NCBI GenBank assembly: GCA_021792755.1
Contig: JAJYUA010000017.1
Location: 1 to 64,000, forward strand
Direction of reading: 5' to 3'
Length of the DNA stretch: 64,000 nucleotides
DNA from: Pseudomonadota bacterium
Lineage (GTDB): Bacteria > Pseudomonadota > Gammaproteobacteria > Steroidobacterales > Steroidobacteraceae
Every line of letters starts with the position of its first letter. Position 1 is the stretch's first letter. A model generated the notes under the pieces. The model did no database searches and had not been told where the DNA came from. It worked only from the letters and a program-made list of their open reading frames with translations. The translations under genes and the position numbers were made by a program. Positions 9,000 to 17,448 of the stretch are shown one piece after another.

Positions 9000-9980
9000 G
9001 TGCCCGGCACTCTCGGGATCGTCGTCATTGGCAGAAATGAGGGCGAGCGCCTGAAGCGCTGCCTCGAGTCCGTCCATGGGCTGATGAGCTGGACCGTATA
9101 CGTCGATTCGGGGTCCGTCGACGAGTCCGTTGCAACGAGCCTTGCCCGCGGCGCGAGCGTGGTGGAGCTCGATCCGAAGATTCCGTTTACCGCCGCGCGG
9201 GCGAGGAATGCCGGCTTTCGCAAGCTGCTCGAGCTGCATCCGGACCTCGAATACGTCTTCTTTGTAGACGGAGATTGTGAGGTCGTTCCCGGCTGGTTGA
9301 CGGCTGCCATAGACTTCCTGGAGCGGCATCCACAAACCGCGGCGGTCTGGGGACGGCGGCGCGAGCGATATCCAGAGAGGTCCGTCTACAACCTCCTTTG
9401 CGATATGGAGTGGAGCTCGTTTCCCCTGGGAGAAACGACCGCGTGCGGCGGGGATGCGGTAATGCGCGTCGATGCCTTTCGCCAGGCGAACGGCTTCCAT
9501 CCGGGATTGATTTGCGGAGAGGAGCCCGAGCTGTGCGTCCGGCTGCGCAGAGCGGGCTGGCGGATCTGGCACATCGACTCGGAGATGACCCTGCACGATG
9601 CCGCTCTGTATCGATTCTCCCAGTGGTGGACGCGCATGACCCGCGGTGGGTACGCTTATGCTCAGGGCGCTCACCTGCACGGCAGGCCGCCCGAGCGGCA
9701 CTGGGTGCGCGAATCGCGGCGCACATGGCTCTGGGGCCTGTGCATACCGCTCATCGCTCTGTGCGGCGCTCTGCTGACCGGTCCCTGGGCCCTGTTGACC
9801 CTGCTCGTCTACCCCCTGCAGGTGATCCGGCTCGCCACGAAGAACGGACGGCCGACGGCGCGCCACTGGCTGCACGCCGGCGCCCTGGTCTTGAGCAAGT
9901 TCCCCGAAACGCTCGGCCAGATCAAATTCAATTGGGACCGGGTACGGGGAGTCGGATCGCTCATCATCGAATACAAGTAA
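9000..9980 (+). CDS. Glycosyltransferase family 2
   Basis: The GT-A fold transferase (326 residues from GTG 9000) begins LGIVVIGRNEGERLKRCL, the standard family-2 opening. It has the metal-binding FVDGDCEV, the acceptor-region block GGDAVMRVDAFRQANGF and a GEEPELCVRLRRAGW motif. Two hydrophobic stretches near residues 245-275 suggest C-terminal membrane association. GTG 9000 is chosen because GGGGAGGG lies just upstream; an ATG at 8895 in the same frame would add 35 unremarkable residues. It probably adds a sugar to the exopolysaccharide repeat unit made by this region. Confidence 0.85.
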   Translation: MPGTLGIVVIGRNEGERLKRCLESVHGLMSWTVYVDSGSVDESVATSLARGASVVELDPKIPFTAARARNAGFRKLLELHPDLEYVFFVDGDCEVVPGWLTAAIDFLERHPQTAAVWGRRRERYPERSVYNLLCDMEWSSFPLGETTACGGDAVMRVDAFRQANGFHPGLICGEEPELCVRLRRAGWRIWHIDSEMTLHDAALYRFSQWWTRMTRGGYAYAQGAHLHGRPPERHWVRESRRTWLWGLCIPLIALCGALLTGPWALLTLLVYPLQVIRLATKNGRPTARHWLHAGALVLSKFPETLGQIKFNWDRVRGVGSLIIEYK

Positions 9981-9988
9981 GATTTCCG

Positions 9989-10345
9989 TTGAAGATCGCC
10001 TCTCCCATCAACGACTACCCCAAAGTCAGTCACCGCTTCCTCGGCCGCCAAATCCAGGCATTGCAACGGCAGGGACCGGCGGTGAAACGTACGGCGCTGC
10101 GCGTATGGGATCAGCCGCCGCGCCGCCCACCTCGCGGACGCCTGCCGAATCCCCCCCGGCTGCGCGTTTGCGCCATCGAGCGAGTGCATGCTCACTTCGG
10201 CGCCAATTCGCCGCAAGCGGCCCTGCCCGTGCATGCCCATGGCGGAGCACCGCACAGCTTCACCGTGCACGGACCCGCAGAGTTCATGAGGCCGGCGGGT
10301 CTCATGGCGAAAATTCGCAAGGCCACCCCCCTCATTTATGTTTGA
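9989..10345 (+). pseudogene. Decayed family-4 glycosyltransferase remnant
   Basis: Translation from TTG 9989 gives an opening that aligns with the intact family-4 transferase at 16093: INDYPKVSHRFLGRQIQAL against MNTYPMTSTTFIRREIEAL. After a short linker the same frame continues with VHAHFGANSPQAALPVHA and FTVHGPAEF, which match VHFSTNASAIALL and FTAHGPDEF about 140-175 residues into the intact protein. About 85 residues between the two blocks and the whole C-terminal nucleotide-sugar-binding half are missing. The reading frame survives by chance or because of recent in-frame loss. It overlaps the next gene's start by 8 nt. Confidence 0.75.
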
Positions 10346-10841
10346 TAACATTCGCGGCGACCTCAAGGCCCATGGCGGCGATTGGGCGGCACAGGGCTTC
10401 TGGGCTCTTCTCATCTACCGCTTCGGGCGCTGGCGATACCGGGTCCGGCCTGCACCCCTGCGCAAGTGTCTTTCGCTTGTATACAGGCTTCTGTTCAAGC
10501 TCGTCCAGATCGTCACGGGAATCGAGCTGCCCTGCGAGGTCGAGATCGGGCGAAATTTCATCATCGATCACTTCGGAGGCATCGTGATCAGCGGCTACGC
10601 CAAGTTCGGCGACAACTGCCGCATTCGCAATGGCGTCGTCGTCGGTCTTCAGCGTGTAGACGATCCGGGAGCGCCGACTGTGGGAGATAACGTGGATATC
10701 GGCACCGGAGCGAAGCTCCTCGGGCACATCAGGATTGGCAACAACGTGCTGATCGGCGCAAACGCGGTCGTCATCACCAACGTACCCGATGGCTCGATCG
10801 CAGTAGGCGTACCCGCCGTGATCAAGCCGAGGCGGACCTGA
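10338..10841 (+). CDS. Serine acetyltransferase-like hexapeptide transferase
   Basis: The 167-residue protein has a helical N-terminus and a left-handed beta-helix built from hexapeptide repeats (for example IVISGYAKFGDNCRIRNGVV and VDIGTGAKLLGHIRIGNNVLIGANAVV). It ends with the GVPAVIK block typical of serine O-acetyltransferase-like enzymes. Its size fits the short variants found in polysaccharide clusters rather than the longer CysE of cysteine synthesis. It probably transfers an acetyl group from acetyl-CoA to a sugar or precursor of the surface glycan. It lies between glycosyltransferase genes, 13 nt ahead of the next. Confidence 0.82.
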   Translation: MFDNIRGDLKAHGGDWAAQGFWALLIYRFGRWRYRVRPAPLRKCLSLVYRLLFKLVQIVTGIELPCEVEIGRNFIIDHFGGIVISGYAKFGDNCRIRNGVVVGLQRVDDPGAPTVGDNVDIGTGAKLLGHIRIGNNVLIGANAVVITNVPDGSIAVGVPAVIKPRRT

Positions 10842-10854
10842 GGCTGGCGCGGCA

Positions 10855-12027
10855 ATGAGCGCCATCATCCTCGCCTTGCTGTGCGTGCTGTTGCTGATTC
10901 CGTGCATGGTCTTGCTCGTGGAGGTGGCGGCAGCGTGCCTGAGCGGCGATATCCCGCCGATGGCCGGCGCAAATCGACCACGACGCATCGCCGTCTTGAT
11001 CCCCGCGCATGACGAAGAGACCACGATTGCCGGCACCCTCAAATCGATCGCTGCGCAACTGGGACCCTGCGACCGCCTGTTGGTCGTGGCCGACAATTGC
11101 TCGGACCAGACGGAGAAGATCGCGCACGGCGAAGGCGCGGAAGTGATAGCGCGGCACAACAGGCAGCTTCGCGGCAAGGGATATGCCCTGGATTACGGAG
11201 TACGCCACCTCGAGAAGGACGCCCCCGATGTCCTCATCATCATCGACGCCGATTGCCTGGTGCAATCGGGATCCATCGCAATGCTCGCTGCCGCGGCCCA
11301 GGCCTCGGGGCGCCCGGTCCAATCCCTCTATCGGATGCGTGCGCCCGAAGGCGCCGCGCTGAGGATGCGCATTGCCGAGTTTGCATGGCTCATAAAGAAC
11401 CACGTGAGACCGCTCGGGCTTCGCCGCATGGGGTTCCCCTGTCAGCTCATGGGCACCGGCATGGCCTTCCCCTGGGCCTGCATCCGCACGGCGCCCCTGG
11501 CCACGGGCCACATCGTCGAGGACCTGAAACTCGGCCTTGAGCTCGCCCGGCGCGGCTGCCCGCCCCTGTTCTGCGCCCACGCCGCGGTCAGCAGCAGCTT
11601 CCCGACGTCGATCGACGCCGTTCGCAGCCAGCGCACGCGATGGGAACACGGACACTTGCGCTCAATCCTCGTCGAAGTGCCGAGATTGCTGCTCGAATCA
11701 ACCAGCCGCCACGACTTGGCCCTCGGTGCGATGGCTCTCGACCTTTGCGTACCGCCGCTCGCCCTGCTGGGTATGTTGATTGCGGGCAGTTGGACCGTGT
11801 CCGTGCCGCTCGCGATGCTCGCGCGCGAACCCCTGCCATTCTCGATCGCAACGGCGTCGATGCTATTCTTCGCCGCCGCCGTCATGCTGTCCTGGCAATG
11901 CTTCGGCCGCCGAACGATCTCGGGCAAAGACCTCGCCCTGGCGTCGATTTACGCCGTCTGCAAGATACCACTTTACCTGCGATTCCTTGTCAAGCCGCAA
12001 TCGAAATGGGTTCGCTCGAAACGCTAG
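10855..12027 (+). CDS. Membrane-bound glycosyltransferase family 2
   Basis: The 390-residue enzyme starts with one transmembrane segment (LALLCVLLLIPCMVLLVEVA). A GT-A domain follows with IAVLIPAHDEETTI, the metal-binding IDADC and the QxxRW-type motif SQRTRWEHG seen in processive family-2 enzymes. Two or three C-terminal membrane segments lie about residues 285-345. It is related to N-acetylglucosaminyl and other polysaccharide transferases that work at the inner membrane. It begins 13 nt after the acetyltransferase and ends 15 nt before the next glycosyltransferase, so the three form an operon. Confidence 0.85.
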   Translation: MSAIILALLCVLLLIPCMVLLVEVAAACLSGDIPPMAGANRPRRIAVLIPAHDEETTIAGTLKSIAAQLGPCDRLLVVADNCSDQTEKIAHGEGAEVIARHNRQLRGKGYALDYGVRHLEKDAPDVLIIIDADCLVQSGSIAMLAAAAQASGRPVQSLYRMRAPEGAALRMRIAEFAWLIKNHVRPLGLRRMGFPCQLMGTGMAFPWACIRTAPLATGHIVEDLKLGLELARRGCPPLFCAHAAVSSSFPTSIDAVRSQRTRWEHGHLRSILVEVPRLLLESTSRHDLALGAMALDLCVPPLALLGMLIAGSWTVSVPLAMLAREPLPFSIATASMLFFAAAVMLSWQCFGRRTISGKDLALASIYAVCKIPLYLRFLVKPQSKWVRSKR

Positions 12028-12042
12028 CCTCCGTCAAACTGC

Positions 12043-13044
12043 ATGCGCAACGTGAATGTCACGGTCATCATCGTCAGCTATCGATCGGCGCCGCTCACGA
12101 TCGAGAGCCTGCGATCGGTAGATGCGGACCGCTCGGCCGCGAGTATCGCCATCCGCCTGATCGTGGTTGATAACGCCTCCGGCGACTACCCGCATCTCTT
12201 GCAGGCCATCGAGGAGAACGGCTGGGGATCGTGGGTGACGCCGATCCTCGCGCCCACAAACGGTGGATTCGCGTATGGCAACAACCTCGGCATTCGCAAG
12301 GCGTTCGAGGACGATGCGCCCGATTACATCCATCTGCTCAATCCCGACGCCCAGGTGAGACCTGGCGCCATCCAGACGTTGGTGAGCTTCCTGGAAGCGC
12401 ACCCGACCGTGGGGATCGCCGGCAGCAGCTTCGAGAATCTCGACGGCAGCGACTGGCCTATCGCCTTTCGATTTCCGTCGATCGCGAGCGAGCTCTGCGG
12501 CGCCCTGCAGATTGGGGTCATATCGCGGCTGCTCGACAGATGGGAGGTGGCACGGCACATGAGCCGGGCGCAGCAGCCCGTGGACTGGATTTGCGGCGCC
12601 TCGATGATGATCCGATCGAGGGTGTTTGATGCGATCGGAGGGCTCGATGAAAACTACTTCCTGTACTTCGAGGAGACCGACTTCTGCCGCAGAGCCCTTG
12701 CCGCCGGCTTCCCCACCTGGTACGTGCCGGAGAGCCGCGTGATGCATATCATCGGCCACAGCACCGGAGTGACGGAGCGCACGAGCCGTCCCAGGCGCCT
12801 GCCGGCGTACTGGTTCGAATCCAGACGCCGGTACTTTGCCGTCGCCTTCGGGATCCGGCGCGCGATTCTCATTGATCTGCTCGTCGTTCTCGCCTACCCC
12901 GTCGGCTTGCTCAAACGTGTCGCGCTCGGTCGGGCCGCAACCGCTATTCCGCATTTCTTTCGTGATTTCCTCAGGCACAGCGTGCTGCGGCCCCGCAATC
13001 GCCTCGTTCCGGCCGTTCGCGGACTTTCTCCCCGAAACCCATAA
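12043..13044 (+). CDS. Glycosyltransferase family 2 (rhamnosyltransferase-like)
   Basis: The 333-residue protein begins NVTVIIVSYRSAPLTIESL. It has the nucleotide-sugar region VVDNASGD, the block LLNPDAQVRPGAI in place of a DxD motif, and the acceptor block ICGASMMIRSRVFDAIGGLDE followed by FEETDFCRRALAAG. These are hallmarks of the rhamnosyltransferase-like GT2 branch. It closes a plus-strand run of polysaccharide genes from 9000 to 13044. Donor and acceptor sugars cannot be assigned. Confidence 0.85.
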   Translation: MRNVNVTVIIVSYRSAPLTIESLRSVDADRSAASIAIRLIVVDNASGDYPHLLQAIEENGWGSWVTPILAPTNGGFAYGNNLGIRKAFEDDAPDYIHLLNPDAQVRPGAIQTLVSFLEAHPTVGIAGSSFENLDGSDWPIAFRFPSIASELCGALQIGVISRLLDRWEVARHMSRAQQPVDWICGASMMIRSRVFDAIGGLDENYFLYFEETDFCRRALAAGFPTWYVPESRVMHIIGHSTGVTERTSRPRRLPAYWFESRRRYFAVAFGIRRAILIDLLVVLAYPVGLLKRVALGRAATAIPHFFRDFLRHSVLRPRNRLVPAVRGLSPRNP

Positions 13045-13814
13045 GGGCATTGCACCGCAGCATTGCCGGCGAGCAGGCAGCTGCCGTCGGGACTCGCCGC
13101 CTCTCGGGTGAACACCCCTCGATGATGCATTCCGGTCCGGCCATGACCGCCGCCGAGGACACAGGGCGGAGAATCGAGAGAATGGGCCGTCGCCAAGCGT
13201 TTACCGGAATCCGCGCCACCGACGTGCGCTCGCCGGCGATTTGCCCACACAATCCTGACCTCTGCTAACGCCACACACAAGTATCGCAGCGCTGCGGGCA
13301 AAGCGGGGTCGGCGCCGACGCCTCCCGGTCGATGGCAACTGCCGTGCGGACATTGCGCAATTGCCGTGTCGTAGCAGCAGTGCATCGCCTCAGTCCGGGT
13401 GCCGTGCGCCGCCCCCCTTCGCCGGCTCTGCCGCCGCGCAAGAGCTCACACAACCCACCGGCCTTGCGCCCGGGCGCATCGCTCTGAAATGAGCTGCACC
13501 GTGAGCAGCACACGACCAGGGCAGCCGCCTCGGCAAGATCCGCCATCACCAAGGCGCAGAGGACTGCGCAAGCCGGCACCGGACGGGCATGGCGCTCGCG
13601 CCCGCTCAGCTGCGCCCCCGGGCTTTCATTGCCAAGACATCGATCGGCGTCTCACGGTCCGCTTCCCTCTGCCGCGGACTTCCCGGACTGCGGACCGTCG
13701 TGCTGATGTGGTAACATTTTGTGCAAGTACACAATATTGCTGAATTTCCCTGAAAGCCGACCGAGATCCTTACGCCGACCGTAACTCACCGCCCGCGCCG
13801 TCCGGCCGTGGGTG
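13045..13814. other. Long intergenic region
   Basis: No credible gene or RNA structure was found in this 770-bp stretch. Open frames on both strands lack family features. An inverted repeat, TTGTG-N6-CACAA, lies at 13719-13734 inside an A/T-rich patch about 95 bp before the next start and could be an operator. The stretch may be the remains of a lost gene in the polysaccharide region, but nothing recognisable is left. Confidence 0.4.
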
Positions 13815-14972
13815 ATGGCCGGCGGAGACAGTGACTTGCACGAAATTGCCATCGTCGGAACCGGATATGTCGCCGACCTCTACATGCGGTCGCTCCAGTC
13901 ATTTCCCGAAATCAGGGTTGCCGCGGCGTTCGACATCGACGCCGAGCGCCTGCGCGCATTCTGCACGTATTGGCGAGTGCCTGCTGCGAACAGCCTCGAT
14001 GAATTGCTGGATGCCCGCTATCGCGCAGTCAGTCTCATCTTGAACCTGACCAATCCGGAGTCTCATCATCAGGTCAGCATGCGCTGCCTTCAAGCCGGCA
14101 AACACGTCTATTCCGAAAAGCCACTCGCATTGGACATGGACGCCGCCTACGCTTTGCATGCGCTGGCGAAAAAGCAAGACCTCCTCTTGGCATCCGCGCC
14201 ATGCAGCCTGCTTGGCGAGACGGCCCAAACGCTCTGGCTGGCGCTACGCGAGAACAGGATCGGCAAACCCCATCTGGTCTACGCCGAACTCGACGACGGC
14301 TACGTTGCGCAAGCGCCATACCGCCACTGGCAAAGCGAATCCGGCGCCCCCTGGCCCTATCGCAATGAGTTCTCCATCGGCTGTACTCTGGAGCACGCCG
14401 GCTACTACCTCACCTGGCTGATCGCCATGTTCGGCCCGGTTCAAAAAGTCATCGCCGCCTCGGCCAACCTTCTGCAGGACAAAATTGGCGACGGCTCCCG
14501 CACCGCACCGGATTTTTCCTGTGCGACATTGTTTTTCGCGTCCAACGTCGTTGCAAGACTGACTTGCAGTATCATTGCCCCGCACAACCACAAAATTCTG
14601 GTCGTCGGCGAAAAGGGCTCGCTTGAAGTCGGCGAATGCTGGGACAACAACGCCGCAGTCCGGTTGCGACGGCGCTATGCGATCAGACGCAAGCTCGTCA
14701 ACAGCCCCATCGCCAAGCGCGTGCGTATTATCGGCCCGACTCAGCAGAAAGTGCGGCGCAGGGGCGCGGCAGCCATGAATTTCGCACTTGGTCCGGCCGA
14801 GTTGCTCGCAGCCTCGGCAGAGCACAGACAGCCCCGATTGAATTCACATTTGGCGCTCCACCTCAATGAAATCACACTGGCCATTCAGAATGCCGAGGAT
14901 ATCTCGGGCGTCAGCATCATGCAGACCGGTTGCCCGCCCATCGAGCCAATGCCATGGGCGCGGGCCGGCTGA
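13815..14972 (+). CDS. Gfo/Idh/MocA family oxidoreductase
   Basis: The protein (385 residues from ATG 13815; GTG 13812 is an alternative) opens with the NAD(P)-binding motif IAIVGTGYVADLY. It carries the family's YSEKPLALDM block, where the EKP lysine sits at the active site. Members oxidise or reduce sugars and sugar nucleotides, often making amino or deoxy sugars. The C-terminal alpha/beta domain carries conserved-looking histidine/tyrosine stretches (CTLEHAGYYLTWLI). It is followed 36 nt later by a second member of the family and then a glycosyltransferase, a common arrangement for making and adding a modified sugar. Confidence 0.83.
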   Translation: MAGGDSDLHEIAIVGTGYVADLYMRSLQSFPEIRVAAAFDIDAERLRAFCTYWRVPAANSLDELLDARYRAVSLILNLTNPESHHQVSMRCLQAGKHVYSEKPLALDMDAAYALHALAKKQDLLLASAPCSLLGETAQTLWLALRENRIGKPHLVYAELDDGYVAQAPYRHWQSESGAPWPYRNEFSIGCTLEHAGYYLTWLIAMFGPVQKVIAASANLLQDKIGDGSRTAPDFSCATLFFASNVVARLTCSIIAPHNHKILVVGEKGSLEVGECWDNNAAVRLRRRYAIRRKLVNSPIAKRVRIIGPTQQKVRRRGAAAMNFALGPAELLAASAEHRQPRLNSHLALHLNEITLAIQNAEDISGVSIMQTGCPPIEPMPWARAG

Positions 14973-15008
14973 AGAACAGCCGATCCGGCCAAGACAATCG
15001 CTCTGAAG

Positions 15009-16076
15009 ATGCTTCGATTCGGTCTAGTGGGCACCGGCCTGATGGCGGCGACGATCCTGCCCGCCTTTGATGACACTTCCGAGGTGGAAGTGGTCGCCGT
15101 CGCGTCACATTCCCGCCAAAGAAGCCGCCAATTCGCCCAAGCCTTCGGTATCGCCAATGCCCACGACAGCCTGCAGACGATGCTCGAGGACAAATCCATC
15201 GACGCAATCTACATTGCCAATCGGACGGTCGACCACGCACGAACATCCATCGCCGCGTTGACCGCGGGCAAGGCCGTCCTGTGCGAGAAGCCGTTCGCCG
15301 TCACCGCGCAAGAAGGAGAGAAGGTCCTGCTGGCGGCGCGTCAATCCCGCCGGCTATTCATGGAGGCGATCTGGACACACATGCTCCCGTCCCACCGGCG
15401 CTTTGTCGAGCTGGCGAGCGCGCCGGAGCTCGGCCAGCCGCTGCACTTGTATTGCGACTTCGGCTATCCCACCACCGCCGCCGCCCTTCCGCGCCTGTTC
15501 GCCGCGCAAGGGGGGGGCGCTCTGCTCGATCGGGGAGGCTACCTCATTTCCCTCGCCTTGAAGCTGCTCGGACCGGTGAGCAACGTCGATGCCGCGCTCT
15601 TGATGGGCGACGCAGGAGTGGACCTGCATGCCTCGCTACAGCTTCTTCACCAACGCGGAGGCCACTCCCAGCTGTCAATGTCGCTTGTGACGCTGATGTC
15701 CAACTGCGCTGTTGCCGCGTGCTCGGAAGGCACGCTGCGGCTGGCGGCACCATTGTTGGGCAGCGAAGCGATTGCGGTGAAAAGAGCGGCTCCGGCACCG
15801 ACGCATCCGGCGCCCGGCACGACGACGAGCCGCAGGCAACGGATGACGTTGCGCCTGCGAAGATCGAGGATGTTGCGCCGGCTGAGACTCGCCTTGTCGG
15901 CGAACAGGACGGAATATCACTCTTACGGCGCCAATCCCTATGCTCCCATGCTGCGACATTTTCGTGATCTAGTGCTGAGTGGCTCACTGGAAAGCGAGGT
16001 GTTGCCGCCGGCATTGTCGCTCGACACCATTCGTATCATCGACCTGGGGCGCGCCGCAGGCAAGAGGCTCGGTTGA
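15009..16076 (+). CDS. Gfo/Idh/MocA family oxidoreductase
   Basis: The 355-residue dehydrogenase-like protein begins LRFGLVGTGLMAATILPAF and has the LCEKPFAVTAQEGE active-site block and the FMEAIWTHMLPSHRRF stretch typical of the dihydrodiol dehydrogenase-like branch. It probably uses NAD(P) on a sugar or sugar nucleotide. It shares little detail with the upstream relative, so the two may catalyse successive steps. It ends 16 nt before the family-4 glycosyltransferase. Confidence 0.83.
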   Translation: MLRFGLVGTGLMAATILPAFDDTSEVEVVAVASHSRQRSRQFAQAFGIANAHDSLQTMLEDKSIDAIYIANRTVDHARTSIAALTAGKAVLCEKPFAVTAQEGEKVLLAARQSRRLFMEAIWTHMLPSHRRFVELASAPELGQPLHLYCDFGYPTTAAALPRLFAAQGGGALLDRGGYLISLALKLLGPVSNVDAALLMGDAGVDLHASLQLLHQRGGHSQLSMSLVTLMSNCAVAACSEGTLRLAAPLLGSEAIAVKRAAPAPTHPAPGTTTSRRQRMTLRLRRSRMLRRLRLALSANRTEYHSYGANPYAPMLRHFRDLVLSGSLESEVLPPALSLDTIRIIDLGRAAGKRLG

Positions 16077-16092
16077 TCCGCCGGAACTCATC

Positions 16093-17331
16093 ATGAGAAT
16101 AGGCTACCTGATGAACACCTACCCGATGACGAGCACGACCTTCATCCGCAGGGAGATCGAGGCGCTCGAGACATTGGGGCTTGAGGTCGTTCGTTATGCC
16201 GGCCGAAGATGGTCGGAGCAGCTCGTGGATCCCCTCGACATCGAGGAGGCGGGTCGCACCAACTATCTACTGACCGGCAACGCGACCGGGCTCTTTGCGG
16301 CTCTCGTCAAAGAGGTCCTGGTCAACCCGCTCGGATTGGCCCGCGGTATCGCGACCTGCATCAGGCTTGCCCGATGTGGCGGCGGCGCGATTGTCAAGAA
16401 TGCCGCGTACCTGATCCAGGCGGTATATCTGCGTCAACGGGCCAAGACCGATGGCATTCGACACCTGCATGTGCATTTTTCCACCAACGCATCGGCCATC
16501 GCATTGCTCAGTCGCATTTGCGGCGGCGTGGGTTACAGCTTCACCGCTCACGGCCCGGACGAATTCGTGGATGCGGGGCGCTGCGCCTTGGAGCTGAAGA
16601 TCAAGAACGCCGCTTTCGTCGTGGCCATTTCCAATTTTTGCAGGGCGCAGCTCATTTTGCTCACGAGCATGAAGCACTGGGAGAAGATCCGCGTCATCCG
16701 CTGCGGTTTGATGTTGGATGAATTTCGGCTCGACACGCACCCGGGCAGCGACAGCGCAACAATCGTGTGCGTCGGGCGGCTTTGCCCGCAGAAGGGGCAA
16801 CTGCTCATCCCGAGAGCGGTCGCAGCGCTCAAGGGGGAGTTTCCGGGGCTCAAGGTGATCCTGATCGGCGGCGGCGAAAGCCATCGCGAGATCGAGGCGG
16901 AGATCGCCAGATTCGCGGTTGAGGATTTCATCGAGTTAAGGGGCTGGAAGGCCAACGACGAAGTGCGCAACACCATCGGCGGCTGCCGAGCGCTGCTGCT
17001 GCCGAGCCTTGCGGAAGGTCTGCCAATCGTAATAATGGAGGCTCTCGCTCTGCAGCGGCCGGTCATCTCCACCTATATCGCCGGCATCCCCGAACTCCTC
17101 GACGAGCAGTGCGGTTGGATCATCCCCGCTGCGTCGCCGCAGGCGCTTGAGGCGGCGCTGCGCAGCGCATTGAGGGCGGATGCGGTCGTTCTCGAGCGGA
17201 TGGGCAGGGTGGGCCGGGCGCGCGTGGAAGCGATGCACGACCTCAGGGGCTCGGTGAGCTCGCTCTACGCCTGCCTTGTGCCGGCGGCAGAGATGGGAAT
17301 CACGCCATTGCGCCGGGCGCCTCAAGGATAG
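16093..17331 (+). CDS. Glycosyltransferase family 4
   Basis: The GT-B fold retaining transferase has 412 residues from ATG 16093. The N-terminal block is IGYLMNTYPMTSTTFIRREI, the mid block HVHFSTNASAIAL-FTAHGPDEF, and the donor-binding domain begins at IVCVGRLCPQKGQ. The E-x7-E motif is visible in AEGLPIVIMEA. An open frame runs back to 15979 inside the previous gene, but the ATG at 16093 matches the family start exactly. It ends the plus-strand sugar-modification run and is the intact counterpart of the remnant at 9989. It converges on the minus-strand hydrolase gene. Confidence 0.88.
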   Translation: MRIGYLMNTYPMTSTTFIRREIEALETLGLEVVRYAGRRWSEQLVDPLDIEEAGRTNYLLTGNATGLFAALVKEVLVNPLGLARGIATCIRLARCGGGAIVKNAAYLIQAVYLRQRAKTDGIRHLHVHFSTNASAIALLSRICGGVGYSFTAHGPDEFVDAGRCALELKIKNAAFVVAISNFCRAQLILLTSMKHWEKIRVIRCGLMLDEFRLDTHPGSDSATIVCVGRLCPQKGQLLIPRAVAALKGEFPGLKVILIGGGESHREIEAEIARFAVEDFIELRGWKANDEVRNTIGGCRALLLPSLAEGLPIVIMEALALQRPVISTYIAGIPELLDEQCGWIIPAASPQALEAALRSALRADAVVLERMGRVGRARVEAMHDLRGSVSSLYACLVPAAEMGITPLRRAPQG

Positions 17332-17448
17332 CCGGCAGGAAATCCGTCAGGTAGGCGGCCGGGCGGCGCCAATTTCCGCCGCGAGCGTCCTCGCGCGCAC
17401 GATCTTCTGCAGGTGCGCGCAGAATGCGCCGCGCTGATCGGTCCACGT

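Noticed and set aside
13708-13726. TGG...TGTGC as a sigma-54 promoter before the first Gfo/Idh/MocA gene
   Set aside because: GG and GC are separated by 11 rather than 10 bases and other consensus positions do not match.
17332-17448. Coding remnant between the convergent glycosyltransferase and hydrolase genes
   Set aside because: A minus-strand frame of about 33 codons can be read, but it is arginine/alanine-rich and matches nothing recognisable.
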